9,145 bases of DNA from Pseudomonadota bacterium. GTDB taxonomy: Bacteria > Pseudomonadota > Alphaproteobacteria > Acetobacterales > Acetobacteraceae. The stretch spans positions 1-9,145 of the forward strand of contig JAKBCX010000031.1 of assembly GCA_021807465.1 (NCBI GenBank), given 5' to 3'. Shown here in pieces: positions 1-6,995 of the stretch. The position numbers and the translations under genes were made by a program. Below the pieces are notes generated by a model, which was given only the letters and a program-made list of their open reading frames with translations, did no database searches and was not told the origin of the DNA. Position 1 is the stretch's first letter, and each line of letters starts with the position of its first letter.

Positions 1-895
1 TTCCGATCTCGCCCAGGCCGCCCGGCTCGGCGGCGTCCATGACATCAGCGCGGCCGACGACACCAGAGAGCGGGAAGCCGCCGGCGAGCGACTTGGCGAT
101 GGTCATGAGGTCGGGTTTCACCACGGAATGCTCGATGGCGAACATCTTGCCGGTGCGGGCAAAGCCGGTCTGCACCTCGTCGATGATGAGCAGGATGCCG
201 TGTTCGTCACAGATTTTGCGCAGGCCGGTGAGCAGTTCTTCGGGCGCCTGCAGGAACCCGCCTTCGCCCTGCACCGGCTCGAGCGCGATGGCGGCAACGC
301 GCGACGGTTCAATGTCGGCGCGGAACAGCATATCGATATAACGCAGGCTCTCCTGCACCGTGACGCCAAACGTGTGGTGCGGGAAGGGAACGTGGAAGAC
401 TTCCGACGGCAGGGGGGCGAACTTCTTCTTGTACGGCAGCACCTTTCCCGTCATCGCCATGGTGAGGAGGGTACGGCCGTGATAGCCGCCGGCGAAGGTG
501 ATGACGCCGGAGCGGCCCGTGGCGGCGCGCGCCAGCTTCACCGCATTCTCAAGCGCCTCGGCGCCGGTGGTGAAGAAGATGGTCTTGGCAGGCCCCTCGA
601 TGGGCGCGATGGCATTTAGCCGTTCGGCGAGGGCGATGTAGCTCTCATAGGGCGCAACCTGAAAGCAGGTATGGGAGAAATGGGAAAGCTGTTCGGCGAC
701 CGCCGCCATCACCTTGGGGTGGCGGTGGCCGGTGTTTAGAACGGCGATGCCGCCCGCGAAGTCGATATATTTCTTGCCGTCAGCGTCCCATAACGTGGCA
801 TTTTCAGCGTGGGTTGCGAAAATGGGATGGGTATTGGAAACGCCACGGGGGACGGCTGCCGTGCGCCGTGCCATTAGTTCAGAATTTTTGCTCAT
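1..895 (-). CDS. gabT: 4-aminobutyrate aminotransferase, C-terminus cut by window edge
   Basis: This is a PLP-dependent class III aminotransferase that moves the amino group of 4-aminobutyrate to 2-oxoglutarate, giving succinate semialdehyde and glutamate in the cytoplasm. The first 298 residues are present without a frameshift; the family is usually about 425 long, so roughly the last 130 are missing. The N-terminus (SKNSELMARR...PRGVSNTHPIF) and FAGGIAVLNTGHRHPKV (47-62) follow E. coli GabT closely. TTGAEALENAVK (109-120) and GYHGRT (137-142) are the PLP phosphate and ring contacts, IIDEVQTG (237-244) carries the conserved Asp, and Lys268 in IAKSLAGGFPL is the Schiff-base lysine, at the same number as in E. 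coli. The ATG at 895 is supported by AGGAGT eight bases upstream. It follows acylphosphatase after 90 bases. A related omega-aminotransferase activity, such as 5-aminovalerate transamination, cannot be excluded. Confidence 0.93.
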   Translation of the reverse strand, partial: MSKNSELMARRTAAVPRGVSNTHPIFATHAENATLWDADGKKYIDFAGGIAVLNTGHRHPKVMAAVAEQLSHFSHTCFQVAPYESYIALAERLNAIAPIEGPAKTIFFTTGAEALENAVKLARAATGRSGVITFAGGYHGRTLLTMAMTGKVLPYKKKFAPLPSEVFHVPFPHHTFGVTVQESLRYIDMLFRADIEPSRVAAIALEPVQGEGGFLQAPEELLTGLRKICDEHGILLIIDEVQTGFARTGKMFAIEHSVVKPDLMTIAKSLAGGFPLSGVVGRADVMDAAEPGGLGEIG

Positions 896-903
896 CCGGG
901 GTG

Positions 904-909
904 ACTCCT
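904..909 (-). promoter_or_regulatory. Ribosome binding site of gabT
   Basis: On the minus strand the bases read AGGAGT, followed by an 8-base spacer and the ATG at 895. This is the clearest Shine-Dalgarno match in the minus-strand half and fixes the gabT start. The surrounding 90-base gap has a short AT-rich stretch (about 908-945), but I could not find a -35/-10 pair with good spacing, so I do not call a separate gabT promoter. Confidence 0.7.
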
Positions 910-985
910 AAAATAATAAACACACGCATTACTCATTTGTGCGAGACTGTAAACGCGGGGGCGGAGATGGCTGCCTTGATCTATT

Positions 986-1273
986 TTAACGCTGGGAAAA
1001 TACGGAGCTGCGCCGCACGAAGCCAGCCTCGCTGGGCGGTGGGGTGTTGGTTATGTTAATCGCATTGACCTTGGCCGATACTGGCCCGCGGCGGCATAGA
1101 TTAACGCATTGATCGACTGCACCGTCCTCGCCGCAGATGACGGCCTCGACCGTATCGTGGTCCATGTTACGGACCCACCCCGCGAGGCCCAGCCGTGTGG
1201 CTTTGTGTGCCAGCCAGTCCCGGAAGCCGACGCCCTGGACGTGCCCGGTAATGAGGAGATGCTGACTTTTCAT
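986..1273 (-). CDS. acyP: Acylphosphatase
   Basis: A 95-residue cytoplasmic enzyme that hydrolyses acyl phosphates such as carbamoyl phosphate or 1,3-bisphosphoglycerate; the true bacterial substrate is generally unclear. The family signature is complete: GHVQGVGFRDW at 10-20 and GWVRN at 32-36. Arg18 binds the phosphate and Asn36 positions the attacking water; their 18-residue spacing equals that of the human enzyme (Arg23/Asn41). The usual DGTVE segment reads DHDTVE (38-43), with Asp where Gly is common. Length is normal for the family (about 90). The ATG at 1273 overlaps the TGA of the ATP12 gene by four bases (ATGA), with GGAG 11 bases upstream inside that gene. This suggests translational coupling and makes it the last tightly linked gene of the operon. 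Confidence 0.93.
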   Translation of the reverse strand: MKSQHLLITGHVQGVGFRDWLAHKATRLGLAGWVRNMDHDTVEAVICGEDGAVDQCVNLCRRGPVSAKVNAINITNTPPPSEAGFVRRSSVFSQR

Positions 1274-1965
1274 GTGCCGCAGAACTCCATGAAACGGGCG
1301 CTGAAGCTGACATCTTGGATGATTTTGGCCCGCCGCTTAACGGCTTCATCGTCGGCGCCCCAATGGTCTTCCTGCCACAGCTCATCGAGGAAGGCTGCTT
1401 TGCAGGCGGCTTCGGCGGAGAGGGCCTTGGCGGCGAGGGCGAGGCTGAGGACAAAGCTGCCCAGAGCGGGAATGACGACGCCAAGCGCCGCGATGGTGTA
1501 GTCGTTTTGGGCGGATAGGATGCCGCGCAGCGTTGCGGCAGCTTTTGGGGGCTGGTTGATGGGAATGAGGCCTGCCGTGCATTGCAGATCTAGTCCGTAA
1601 ACGGCCTTGGCCCAGAGCAGCCATTCATCCCATACCTTGTTCTGCCTGGCCACGAGTGGAGCTGGGCCATCCGCGCGGTAGCAAAGCAGGTCGTTCATGC
1701 CGTAAGCGGCCAATTGGCCAATAATATCGTCCCGGTGCAGAGCCACGCGTTCCTGCGCCGTGCTGGCCAGGCGGGTGAAGGGCAGGTTTTCGGGAGAGAA
1801 ATCCTGGGGGGCATCCGCCCATTCCTTGGCGATGGCATCGGCCAGGGATTGAAATGGGACGGTAAGGGGAGCGCCGCTGGGCAGCTTCACCGGGCGGCCA
1901 TCAAGCTCGACGCTGAAGGTAGCGCCGTTGCGGAGGGTTTGGGTGTTTGTCCAGAAGCGTTTCAT
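1270..1965 (-). CDS. ATP12 family F1-ATPase assembly chaperone
   Basis: A 231-residue protein of the ATP12 family. The mitochondrial members bind the free alpha subunit of F1 and help build the alpha/beta hexamer; the same role is inferred for alphaproteobacterial members. Visible family features are the N-terminal KRFW (2-5), LDGRPVKLP (21-29), a segment ending in EW (48-49), LPFTRLAST (61-69), NDLLCYRA (91-98), the mainly helical C-terminal half, and LDELWQEDHWGADDEA (193-208), the most conserved block. Length is normal. There is no signal peptide, so it is expected in the cytoplasm. The open frame extends 47 codons upstream into the AsmA gene, but homology begins at KRFW, and the ATG at 1965 makes a 4-base ATGA overlap with the AsmA stop, so I place the start there. 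There is no clear Shine-Dalgarno sequence before it, consistent with coupled translation. Confidence 0.92.
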   Translation of the reverse strand: MKRFWTNTQTLRNGATFSVELDGRPVKLPSGAPLTVPFQSLADAIAKEWADAPQDFSPENLPFTRLASTAQERVALHRDDIIGQLAAYGMNDLLCYRADGPAPLVARQNKVWDEWLLWAKAVYGLDLQCTAGLIPINQPPKAAATLRGILSAQNDYTIAALGVVIPALGSFVLSLALAAKALSAEAACKAAFLDELWQEDHWGADDEAVKRRAKIIQDVSFSARFMEFCGT

Positions 1966-4481
1966 GGCGCCGTCAACAAGGAGTTCAGCAGGTTTTTGGG
2001 GGCGCTGGCATTGGTTGGCGCCATGGGGCTGGGGGCAGTGGTGGCCTGCGGTGGCGGGGCGGGTCCCGCTTGCCCAAGCCGCGCGGCGGTCAAGATTGCG
2101 GGACATATATCCGGACGCTGTGTGGCGCTGGTTTGCTGTGGTTGAGGCAGAGAGGCGGGAACGCGTGTCCAGACGGGGTGCGCGAAGTGGCCACCTAGCT
2201 GGACCGCCGCGCCATCGGCCGGTTGTATTGAGAGGGCATAGATTTCCTGACCCAAATTAAGGCGGCCTGTGCCTTGCATTAAAAGCTGCCCGGAATCGAT
2301 ACCGAAGCTTTTCAAGGTGACAACGCCTTGGCTGGCATCCATCAGTACGCCGAAGCAGCGCACCGTAACGGGGGAAGTCGTGAGCGGGGGGATGCCGGCT
2401 GTTTGCAAGGCTGTCCCAAAGGCGCGGTTGAGCAGGCTCGCATCCAGCCTAGCATTCACCGACGCCACGCCGAGCTGGCCGCTGAGGTTCGTAGCCATTT
2501 GCCGAAGGTTGCTGCCTTGGCTCGTGGCAGAGAGTTGTATTTGAGCATTGCCCTCGGCTTGCCCTTGCAGGTTGAGAGCCTTTACCAGCGGGCCAAGAGC
2601 CAGGGCCGGAGCCTTGATGGACAGGCTTTCGGCGGGGGGTGTTTGCGCTCCGTTGAGCGTGGCGCTGGCAGATATGTTGCCGCCAGGGATTTCGCCGTTA
2701 ACGGGGGAGATGGTCAGAATTTTGTCTGAAAGCTGAATATTGGCCTGCAGGGCTGTGTAGCTGGCCTTGTTCCAGGTGAGATTGTTGGCGCTGAGCTGAA
2801 TATTGCCATTGCCCCAGGAGAGGAAACCGAGTGGTAGCGGCGTCTCCGGGATGACGTGGGCGGGCGCAGCGGCGTTGTCTATCTTGGCTTGTATGGCGGG
2901 TAATGCTGCCGGCGGCGCCGTTGATACGGTTGCGGCCTCGGCTGGGTAGGCAGCGAGCAGCGCATCCAGGTTGGTCTGGGTGAAGTTGAGGGAGAGCTGC
3001 AGATTAGGCTTTGGCGTTATGTTGAGCGTGGCGGCCCCGCCGAAAGCTGCATTGTCCATCGTCACGGTTAGGCCGTCCAGGCCCAAAATATTGTAAAGCC
3101 CCTCTCCCCCGGGGTCGATCAACGTGGCCTGGAGGGCGATGTTCTTCCAGGCCGGAAGCTCGGTGCCTGCTATGGCCGAGAGTGATGAAAGGTTAGGAAT
3201 AGTTGAGGTTATGGCCAGCGCCGCGCCGGAAAGGCTGTGCGGCGTTGCAATGGCGCCCGAGATGGAGGCGCTGGCGCCACCCAGCTGGGCTGTTAGCGAG
3301 ACGGGGAAATTGCCGGAGGCTGATGAACCTGCTGGCAGCCATGAGGGAGGGAACAAGCGCTGCATTGCGCCAAAACTGCCGTGCAGCTTGTAATTGCCAC
3401 TGTCGGACGTGCCGCTGGCGGAAAAGGAAAGAGGCTGGCCGAGGGCCGCCATTTGGATGGTCAACCCGTTCAATGTCAGGCCGGGGCGCAGGGTGGAAAG
3501 ATTGGCATGGCCCGCTGTGACATTGAGGTTATCGATGGCCGGCAGCGTGGCATTACGGTCTTTGATTTGCGCTTCTGCGGTGATGTTTTGCAGCGGCGGG
3601 AGGGGGTGGTTGCCGGTGAGATTGGGGGGAAGGGCTTGGCCGAGCACGGTCAGGTTGGGGATGTTGAGCTTTGCTGTGAGATTATAGCCACTGGCATCGT
3701 GCGGGTGTGCGACGGTACCGGTAACATGCAAGGTGGCATTTGCCATGGCGACGTTGATATCGAGCGGCCAGGGCGTTGAGCCGGTACGTGAAAAACGCTC
3801 CACCGGGCCGACGGTGCCGTTGAGTGTGAAGGGCGTATCACCGATTTGAGCCTGGGCGGTGAGGTGCAGCGGGGCGGAGAGTGAAGCCGCGGTACCGGTG
3901 AGCCTGGTGAACTGGATGATACCGATGTTGCCGCCCTTGTTGCTATGCAGCGTTAGACGCCCGTTCCGGATTTCAACAGCCTCCAAGGCAAGTTTATAGT
4001 GGGCATTGGTTAGGGACACGATTCCAGCCCGGTGGGGGGACTTGGAAAAATTCCAGTTGGCGCGGCCGTCCGGTAGCCGCTCCAGGGTTAAATGCGGGTC
4101 GATTAGGACAAGCCGCAATATGTCCAACCGGTGGGAAATTAGTGGCAGCAGAGCAATTTCGGCCCGTAACCCGCCGAGTGTGAGCACAGGCGGGCCGGTG
4201 AAGCCGGGCGGGTTGCTGATGGTAATACTGTTGGCCTGGATGGCCGGGGTAAGGGACCAGCGGATTTTGACGGCGCCGCTAAGGGTTACATGGCGCCCGG
4301 TGGCATGCTCCAGCGCCGCGACCAGCTCTGGGGCGTAGCGGTTGGGATTGAAGTTTTGCAGGACGAAAATCGTGCCAAAAAGTAGGATTAAGGCAGGAAA
4401 GGCGACGGCCGCCACGATGCGCCACAAGAGAAATTTGTGGAGGGGCTGGCCGGCTTTGGCATTCTCGCGCTGCTGGGTCAT
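1962..4481 (-). CDS. AsmA family envelope protein
   Basis: An 839-residue AsmA-type protein, anchored in the inner membrane with a long periplasmic part. The family is tied to outer-membrane homeostasis and, for its larger relatives, to lipid transport between membranes; the role of this member is unknown. A short basic N-terminus leads into one hydrophobic segment (about 18-42). Then comes the typical AsmA start: NPNRYAPELVAALEHATGRH (45-64), followed by beta-strand-rich, Ala/Leu/Thr/Asn-rich sequence. The C-terminal AsmA_2-like region (about 640-765) ends in a Pro/Ala-rich tail (778-839). Only two cysteines occur, 709 and 793. The frame is open back to 4604, but that would run antisense through tRNA-Leu and give an unlikely 41-residue extension, so I choose the ATG at 4481; its ribosome binding site is weak. 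It heads an operon with ATP12 and acylphosphatase. Confidence 0.85.
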   Translation of the reverse strand: MTQQRENAKAGQPLHKFLLWRIVAAVAFPALILLFGTIFVLQNFNPNRYAPELVAALEHATGRHVTLSGAVKIRWSLTPAIQANSITISNPPGFTGPPVLTLGGLRAEIALLPLISHRLDILRLVLIDPHLTLERLPDGRANWNFSKSPHRAGIVSLTNAHYKLALEAVEIRNGRLTLHSNKGGNIGIIQFTRLTGTAASLSAPLHLTAQAQIGDTPFTLNGTVGPVERFSRTGSTPWPLDINVAMANATLHVTGTVAHPHDASGYNLTAKLNIPNLTVLGQALPPNLTGNHPLPPLQNITAEAQIKDRNATLPAIDNLNVTAGHANLSTLRPGLTLNGLTIQMAALGQPLSFSASGTSDSGNYKLHGSFGAMQRLFPPSWLPAGSSASGNFPVSLTAQLGGASASISGAIATPHSLSGAALAITSTIPNLSSLSAIAGTELPAWKNIALQATLIDPGGEGLYNILGLDGLTVTMDNAAFGGAATLNITPKPNLQLSLNFTQTNLDALLAAYPAEAATVSTAPPAALPAIQAKIDNAAAPAHVIPETPLPLGFLSWGNGNIQLSANNLTWNKASYTALQANIQLSDKILTISPVNGEIPGGNISASATLNGAQTPPAESLSIKAPALALGPLVKALNLQGQAEGNAQIQLSATSQGSNLRQMATNLSGQLGVASVNARLDASLLNRAFGTALQTAGIPPLTTSPVTVRCFGVLMDASQGVVTLKSFGIDSGQLLMQGTGRLNLGQEIYALSIQPADGAAVQLGGHFAHPVWTRVPASLPQPQQTSATQRPDICPAILTAARLGQAGPAPPPQATTAPSPMAPTNASAPKNLLNSLLTAP

Positions 4482-4578
4482 GCGCCGCCAAATAATCTGT
4501 TTTACCCGGATATACGAGGGGCGAGCTTGTGAAGTCTGGAAAGTCGCGCTAGACGGCGCGGCTTGGAGTGGGACTGAC
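4482..4578. other. Divergent spacer between the AsmA operon and tRNA-Leu
   Basis: These 97 bases must hold the start signals of both directions. A plausible plus-strand promoter is listed separately. For the minus-strand operon I see TATATC (4509-4514, read on the minus strand) as a possible -10, but no convincing -35 at 16-18 bases, so the AsmA promoter is unresolved and could even lie inside the tRNA region. Confidence 0.4.
4527..4555 (+). promoter_or_regulatory. Candidate sigma70 promoter of tRNA-Leu (and possibly tig)
   Basis: TTGTGA (4527-4532) and TAGACG (4550-4555) are separated by exactly 17 bases. This would start transcription near 4562, about 17 bases before the mature tRNA. The bases after the -10 are GC-rich (GCGCGG), the kind of discriminator found at stringently controlled stable-RNA promoters. 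The call rests on spacing and position only; -35 and -10 are each imperfect. Confidence 0.4.
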
Positions 4579-4663
4579 GCGGGCGTGGTGAAACTGGTAG
4601 ACACGCCAGATTTAGGTTCTGGTGACGAAAGTCATGGGGGTTCAAGTCCCTCCGCCCGCACCA
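4579..4663 (+). tRNA. tRNA-Leu (anticodon UAG)
   Basis: A complete class II tRNA with the 3' CCA encoded. The acceptor stem GCGGGCG (4579-4585) pairs fully with CGCCCGC (4653-4659); A4660 is the discriminator and CCA occupies 4661-4663. The anticodon stem CCAGA/TCTGG encloses the loop TTTAGGT, giving anticodon TAG (4613-4615), which reads CUA and other CUN leucine codons. The long variable arm folds as TGAC-GAAA-GTCA, as expected for leucine. The T arm is GGGGG/CCCTC (one G-T pair) around TTCAAGT. It is divergent from the AsmA operon and lies 40 bases before tig, with no hairpin terminator in between, so read-through into tig is possible. Confidence 0.97.
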
Positions 4664-4703
4664 GGCTTGGTTTTGTTGTTGATTTTTGAGGATTTTTTTG
4701 TCC

Positions 4704-6026
4704 ATGCAGGTTACCGAAACGCTCTCCGACGGCTTGAAGCGCGGCTTCACGGTCGTGGTTCCTGAACCCGAGCTGGCCGCCAAGCGTGAGAAGCGTTTGG
4801 CTGAGCTGAGCAAGACCATGCAGATGCCGGGGTTCCGCCCTGGCAAGGTGCCCATGTCCATGGTGCGTAAGCGTTATGGCGATGCCGTGGCGGCTGAAGT
4901 GATGCAGGAGGCGGTGAATGACGCTTCTGACCGCTTGCTTTCCGAGCGCAGCCTGCGCCCGGCCATGCAGCCTAAGCTGGAGATTACGAAGCAGGGCAAT
5001 GATTCCGACCTGGAATTCACCATGGAGATGGAAGTTCTGCCGGAAGTGGAGCTGCCGGAAGTGGCAGACATCACGCTGCAGAAGCCTGTCGCCAAGGTGG
5101 ATGATGAGGCTGTAGCCAAGTCGCTGGCGAACATTGCCGAGCAGCGCAAGAGCTACAAGCCGATTGAGGAAGCCCGCCCTGCCGTTGCCGGTGAGCAGCT
5201 GAAGGTGGATTTTATCGGCCGCATTGATGGCGAGGCATTTGCCGGCGGCACAGCTAACGATGTTAGCGTGATTGTGGCCGGGGCTGGCTTTATTCCCGGC
5301 TTTACCGAGCAGCTTGAAGGGGTCTTGGTTGGCGAGACCCGTACGATCAAGGTGAGCTTCCCCGAGGATTACGGCGCGAAAGAGCTGGCGGGCAAGGAAG
5401 CCGAGTTTGAGATTACGGCGAAGGAGCTGGCGGTTGCCGAGGTGCCGGCGCTTGATGACGAGCTGGCGAAGTCCATGGGGCTGGAGTCGTTCGAGGACCT
5501 CAAGGCCAAGGTGGCCGAGCAAATTGGCCGTGAGTTCGAGCAGCTGAGCCGCATCAAGATGAAGCGCGGCCTGCTGGATGCACTGGCCGAGCGTGCCCAG
5601 TTCGACGCCCCGGTTTCGCTGGTTGACGCCGAATTTGCCGAGATCTGGCGCCAGGTTGAAGCCGCCAAGGCCGCAGGGGAGCAAGACCCCGAGGATGCAG
5701 CCAAGGAAGAAGAGGCGTTGAAGGCCGATTACAAGGCGATTGCCGACCGCCGCGTGCGGCTGGGGCTGCTGGTGGCGGAATTTGGCCGTGCCAACGAGGT
5801 GCAGGTAACCGACCAGGAGCTGCAGCGCGCTATGTTCAACGAAGCCATGCGCTATGGTCAGCAGGCCATGCAGGTGGTGGAGTTCTTCCGCAAGAATCCG
5901 CAGCAGATGGAGCGTTTCCGCGGCCCGATTTTTGAGGATAAGGTCGTGGATTTGCTGCTTGGCAAGGTGAAGCACGAAGAAGTGACCGTGACCCCGGAAG
6001 AGCTGGCTGCTGATCCGGAAGCTTAA
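4704..6026 (+). CDS. tig: Trigger factor, ribosome-associated chaperone and prolyl isomerase
   Basis: Trigger factor docks at the ribosome exit tunnel and shields and folds nascent chains in the cytoplasm. At 440 residues it has the usual length and all three parts. The N-terminal ribosome-binding domain (1 to about 120) includes the signature GFRPGKVP at 43-50. The FKBP-like prolyl isomerase domain (about 162-243) has VDFIGRIDGEAFAGG (168-182) and GFIPGFTEQLEG (195-206). The helical C-terminal chaperone region (about 245-430) is rich in Glu, Ala and Lys. The ATG at 4704 gives the normal family N-terminus MQVTETLSDGLKRGF; GAGGA at 4688-4692 is the likely ribosome binding site, with a rather long 11-base spacer. 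A TTG at 4686 is in frame but falls before that site and before any homology. It is followed by clpP with no terminator seen between them. Confidence 0.97.
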   Translation: MQVTETLSDGLKRGFTVVVPEPELAAKREKRLAELSKTMQMPGFRPGKVPMSMVRKRYGDAVAAEVMQEAVNDASDRLLSERSLRPAMQPKLEITKQGNDSDLEFTMEMEVLPEVELPEVADITLQKPVAKVDDEAVAKSLANIAEQRKSYKPIEEARPAVAGEQLKVDFIGRIDGEAFAGGTANDVSVIVAGAGFIPGFTEQLEGVLVGETRTIKVSFPEDYGAKELAGKEAEFEITAKELAVAEVPALDDELAKSMGLESFEDLKAKVAEQIGREFEQLSRIKMKRGLLDALAERAQFDAPVSLVDAEFAEIWRQVEAAKAAGEQDPEDAAKEEEALKADYKAIADRRVRLGLLVAEFGRANEVQVTDQELQRAMFNEAMRYGQQAMQVVEFFRKNPQQMERFRGPIFEDKVVDLLLGKVKHEEVTVTPEELAADPEA

Positions 6027-6155
6027 TGCGGCACTAGACGCGGCGGCGTGATCCTCTAACGTGACTGTGTGACGCCCGTTCCGCTCGCATCGTGGCCCTA
6101 GGTGGCGCGGTGTGAAGCCGGGGCGGGCGGTTATATGAATGGGGATATTGAGACG
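6027..6155 (+). other. tig-clpP spacer
   Basis: About 130 bases without a gene. I see no T-tailed hairpin and no good promoter, so tig and clpP are probably one transcript. CGCCCG (6073-6078) can pair with CGGGCG (6124-6129), but across 45 bases, which is weak evidence for a structure. The short direct repeat GTGAC at 6061-6065 and 6069-6073 is probably chance. Confidence 0.4.
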
Positions 6156-6821
6156 ATGAGGGACCGGGATCCAGTCGAAATTTACAACAACAACCTCGTA
6201 CCGATGGTTGTTGAGCAGACTGCGCGTGGCGAGCGCTCTTATGACATCTACTCCCGGCTGCTGAAGGAGCGGATTATCTTCCTGACCGGCCAGGTTTATG
6301 ACCAGGTCAGTTCGTTGATCTGCGCCCAGCTGCTGTTTCTCGAGAGTGAGAATCCGAACAAGGAAATTTCCTTTTATATCAATAGTCCGGGTGGCGTGGT
6401 GTCGTCTGGTCTCGCGATTTACGACACGATGCAGTATATTCGCTCGCCGGTGAGCACGGTTTGCATCGGCATGGCGGCATCCATGGGCAGCCTGCTGCTA
6501 TGCGCCGGTGAAAAGGGTAAGCGCTTTGCCCTGCCGAATGCGCGGATCATGGTGCATCAGCCTTCGGGTGGCGCGCAGGGGCAGGCCACGGACATTGAAA
6601 TTCAGGCGCGGGAGATTTTGAACCTGCGGAAGCGCCTGAACCAGATTTACGTGGACCATACCGGGCAGCCGTTGGAGGCGGTCGAGGCCAAGCTGGAGCG
6701 TGATACTTATATGTCGGCTGATGAGGCCAAGGAGTTTGGGCTTGTGGATGAGGTGGTGAAGAACCAGCCGCCCCTCTCCGAAAGCAAGGTTGAGGCACCG
6801 AAGGCGGCAGATCCCTCGTAG
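6156..6821 (+). CDS. clpP: ATP-dependent Clp protease, proteolytic subunit
   Basis: ClpP is the serine peptidase whose two stacked heptamers form the degradation chamber used by ClpX and ClpA in the cytoplasm. From this start it has 221 residues. The catalytic triad is present: Ser109 in GMAASMGS, His134 in IMVHQPSGG and Asp183 in [14 protein letters not shown] (76-81) forms part of the substrate and oxyanion region. The mature chain probably begins near LVPMVVEQT (14-22), after a short propeptide like that of E. coli ClpP. The ATG at 6156 gives a family-like N-terminus; an in-frame ATG at 6135 (seven residues more) and a GTG at 6102 are alternatives, and neither 6156 nor 6135 has a strong ribosome binding site. 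The C-terminal tail is about 16 residues longer than in E. coli. A terminator follows directly. Confidence 0.95.
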   Translation: MRDRDPVEIYNNNLVPMVVEQTARGERSYDIYSRLLKERIIFLTGQVYDQVSSLICAQLLFLESENPNKEISFYINSPGGVVSSGLAIYDTMQYIRSPVSTVCIGMAASMGSLLLCAGEKGKRFALPNARIMVHQPSGGAQGQATDIEIQAREILNLRKRLNQIYVDHTGQPLEAVEAKLERDTYMSADEAKEFGLVDEVVKNQPPLSESKVEAPKAADPS

Positions 6822-6843
6822 CAGAAGAAGTGAGTAGAAAGGA

Positions 6844-6880
6844 AAACCGCTCCGAATCGGGCGATTCGGAGCGGTTTCTT
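6844..6880 (+). terminator. Rho-independent terminator after clpP
   Basis: A perfect 15-base-pair inverted repeat (6844-6858 with 6863-6877, arms beginning AAACCGCTCC and ending GGAGCGGTTT) encloses a 4-base GGGC loop. It is followed by a short T-rich run that, counted with the end of the stem, reads TTTCTT. It begins 23 bases after the clpP stop. The T tract is short, but the stem is long and stable. It should separate the tig-clpP transcript from clpX. Confidence 0.85.
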
Positions 6881-6919
6881 GTGGAGTTTGCGCGTGACGG
6901 TTGTGCGTTTTTGGCGCTG

Positions 6920-6947
6920 TTGCGATGACAGGGTTGTTAATTATATG
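6920..6947 (+). promoter_or_regulatory. Candidate clpX promoter
   Basis: TTGCGA (6920-6925) and TATATG (6942-6947) lie 16 bases apart inside the AT-rich part of the clpP-clpX gap, downstream of the terminator. Each hexamer matches the sigma70 consensus at four of six positions. Transcription from here would give a leader of about 85 bases. A TATACT at 7018-7023 resembles a -10 better but has no -35 and would leave almost no leader. Confidence 0.35.
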
Positions 6948-6972
6948 GAAAATAAGAGATTTTCTGCCGTAA

Positions 6973-6995
6973 GCCCGGTGCTTGTGTGTCCGGGC
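6973..6995 (+). other. Possible hairpin in the clpX leader
   Basis: GCCCGG (6973-6978) and CCGGGC (6990-6995) form a 6-base-pair GC-only stem with an 11-base loop, within the leader predicted for clpX. It has no T-run and lies 46 bases before the start codon, so it is not a terminator and does not directly cover the ribosome binding site. Its function is unknown and it may be chance. Confidence 0.3.

Noticed and set aside
1966..2106. A 47-residue N-terminal extension of the ATP12 protein
   Set aside because: The extension lies inside the AsmA coding region in another frame. ATP12 homology begins at KRFW, and the ATGA overlap marks the start.
4482..4604. An extended N-terminus (41 residues) of the AsmA protein, starting at 4604
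   Set aside because: It would run antisense through the tRNA-Leu gene, and the added residues do not resemble the family. The ATG at 4481 places a short basic tail before the membrane segment, as expected.
4632..5975. A long open frame (447 codons) on the minus strand, antisense to tig and into the tRNA
   Set aside because: It mirrors the tig reading frame, its translation is rich in Leu, His and Arg with no recognisable domain, and it would overlap tRNA-Leu. Codon bias of the real gene explains it.
6854..6867. Two GANTC (CcrM methylation) sites in the clpP terminator
   Set aside because: GAATC and GATTC are simply the two arms of the same inverted repeat, so the pair is forced by symmetry and is not evidence of methylation control.
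6937..6960. CtrA-type binding site (TTAA-N7-TTAA) upstream of clpX
   Set aside because: Only one TTAA is present; there is no second half at the required distance.
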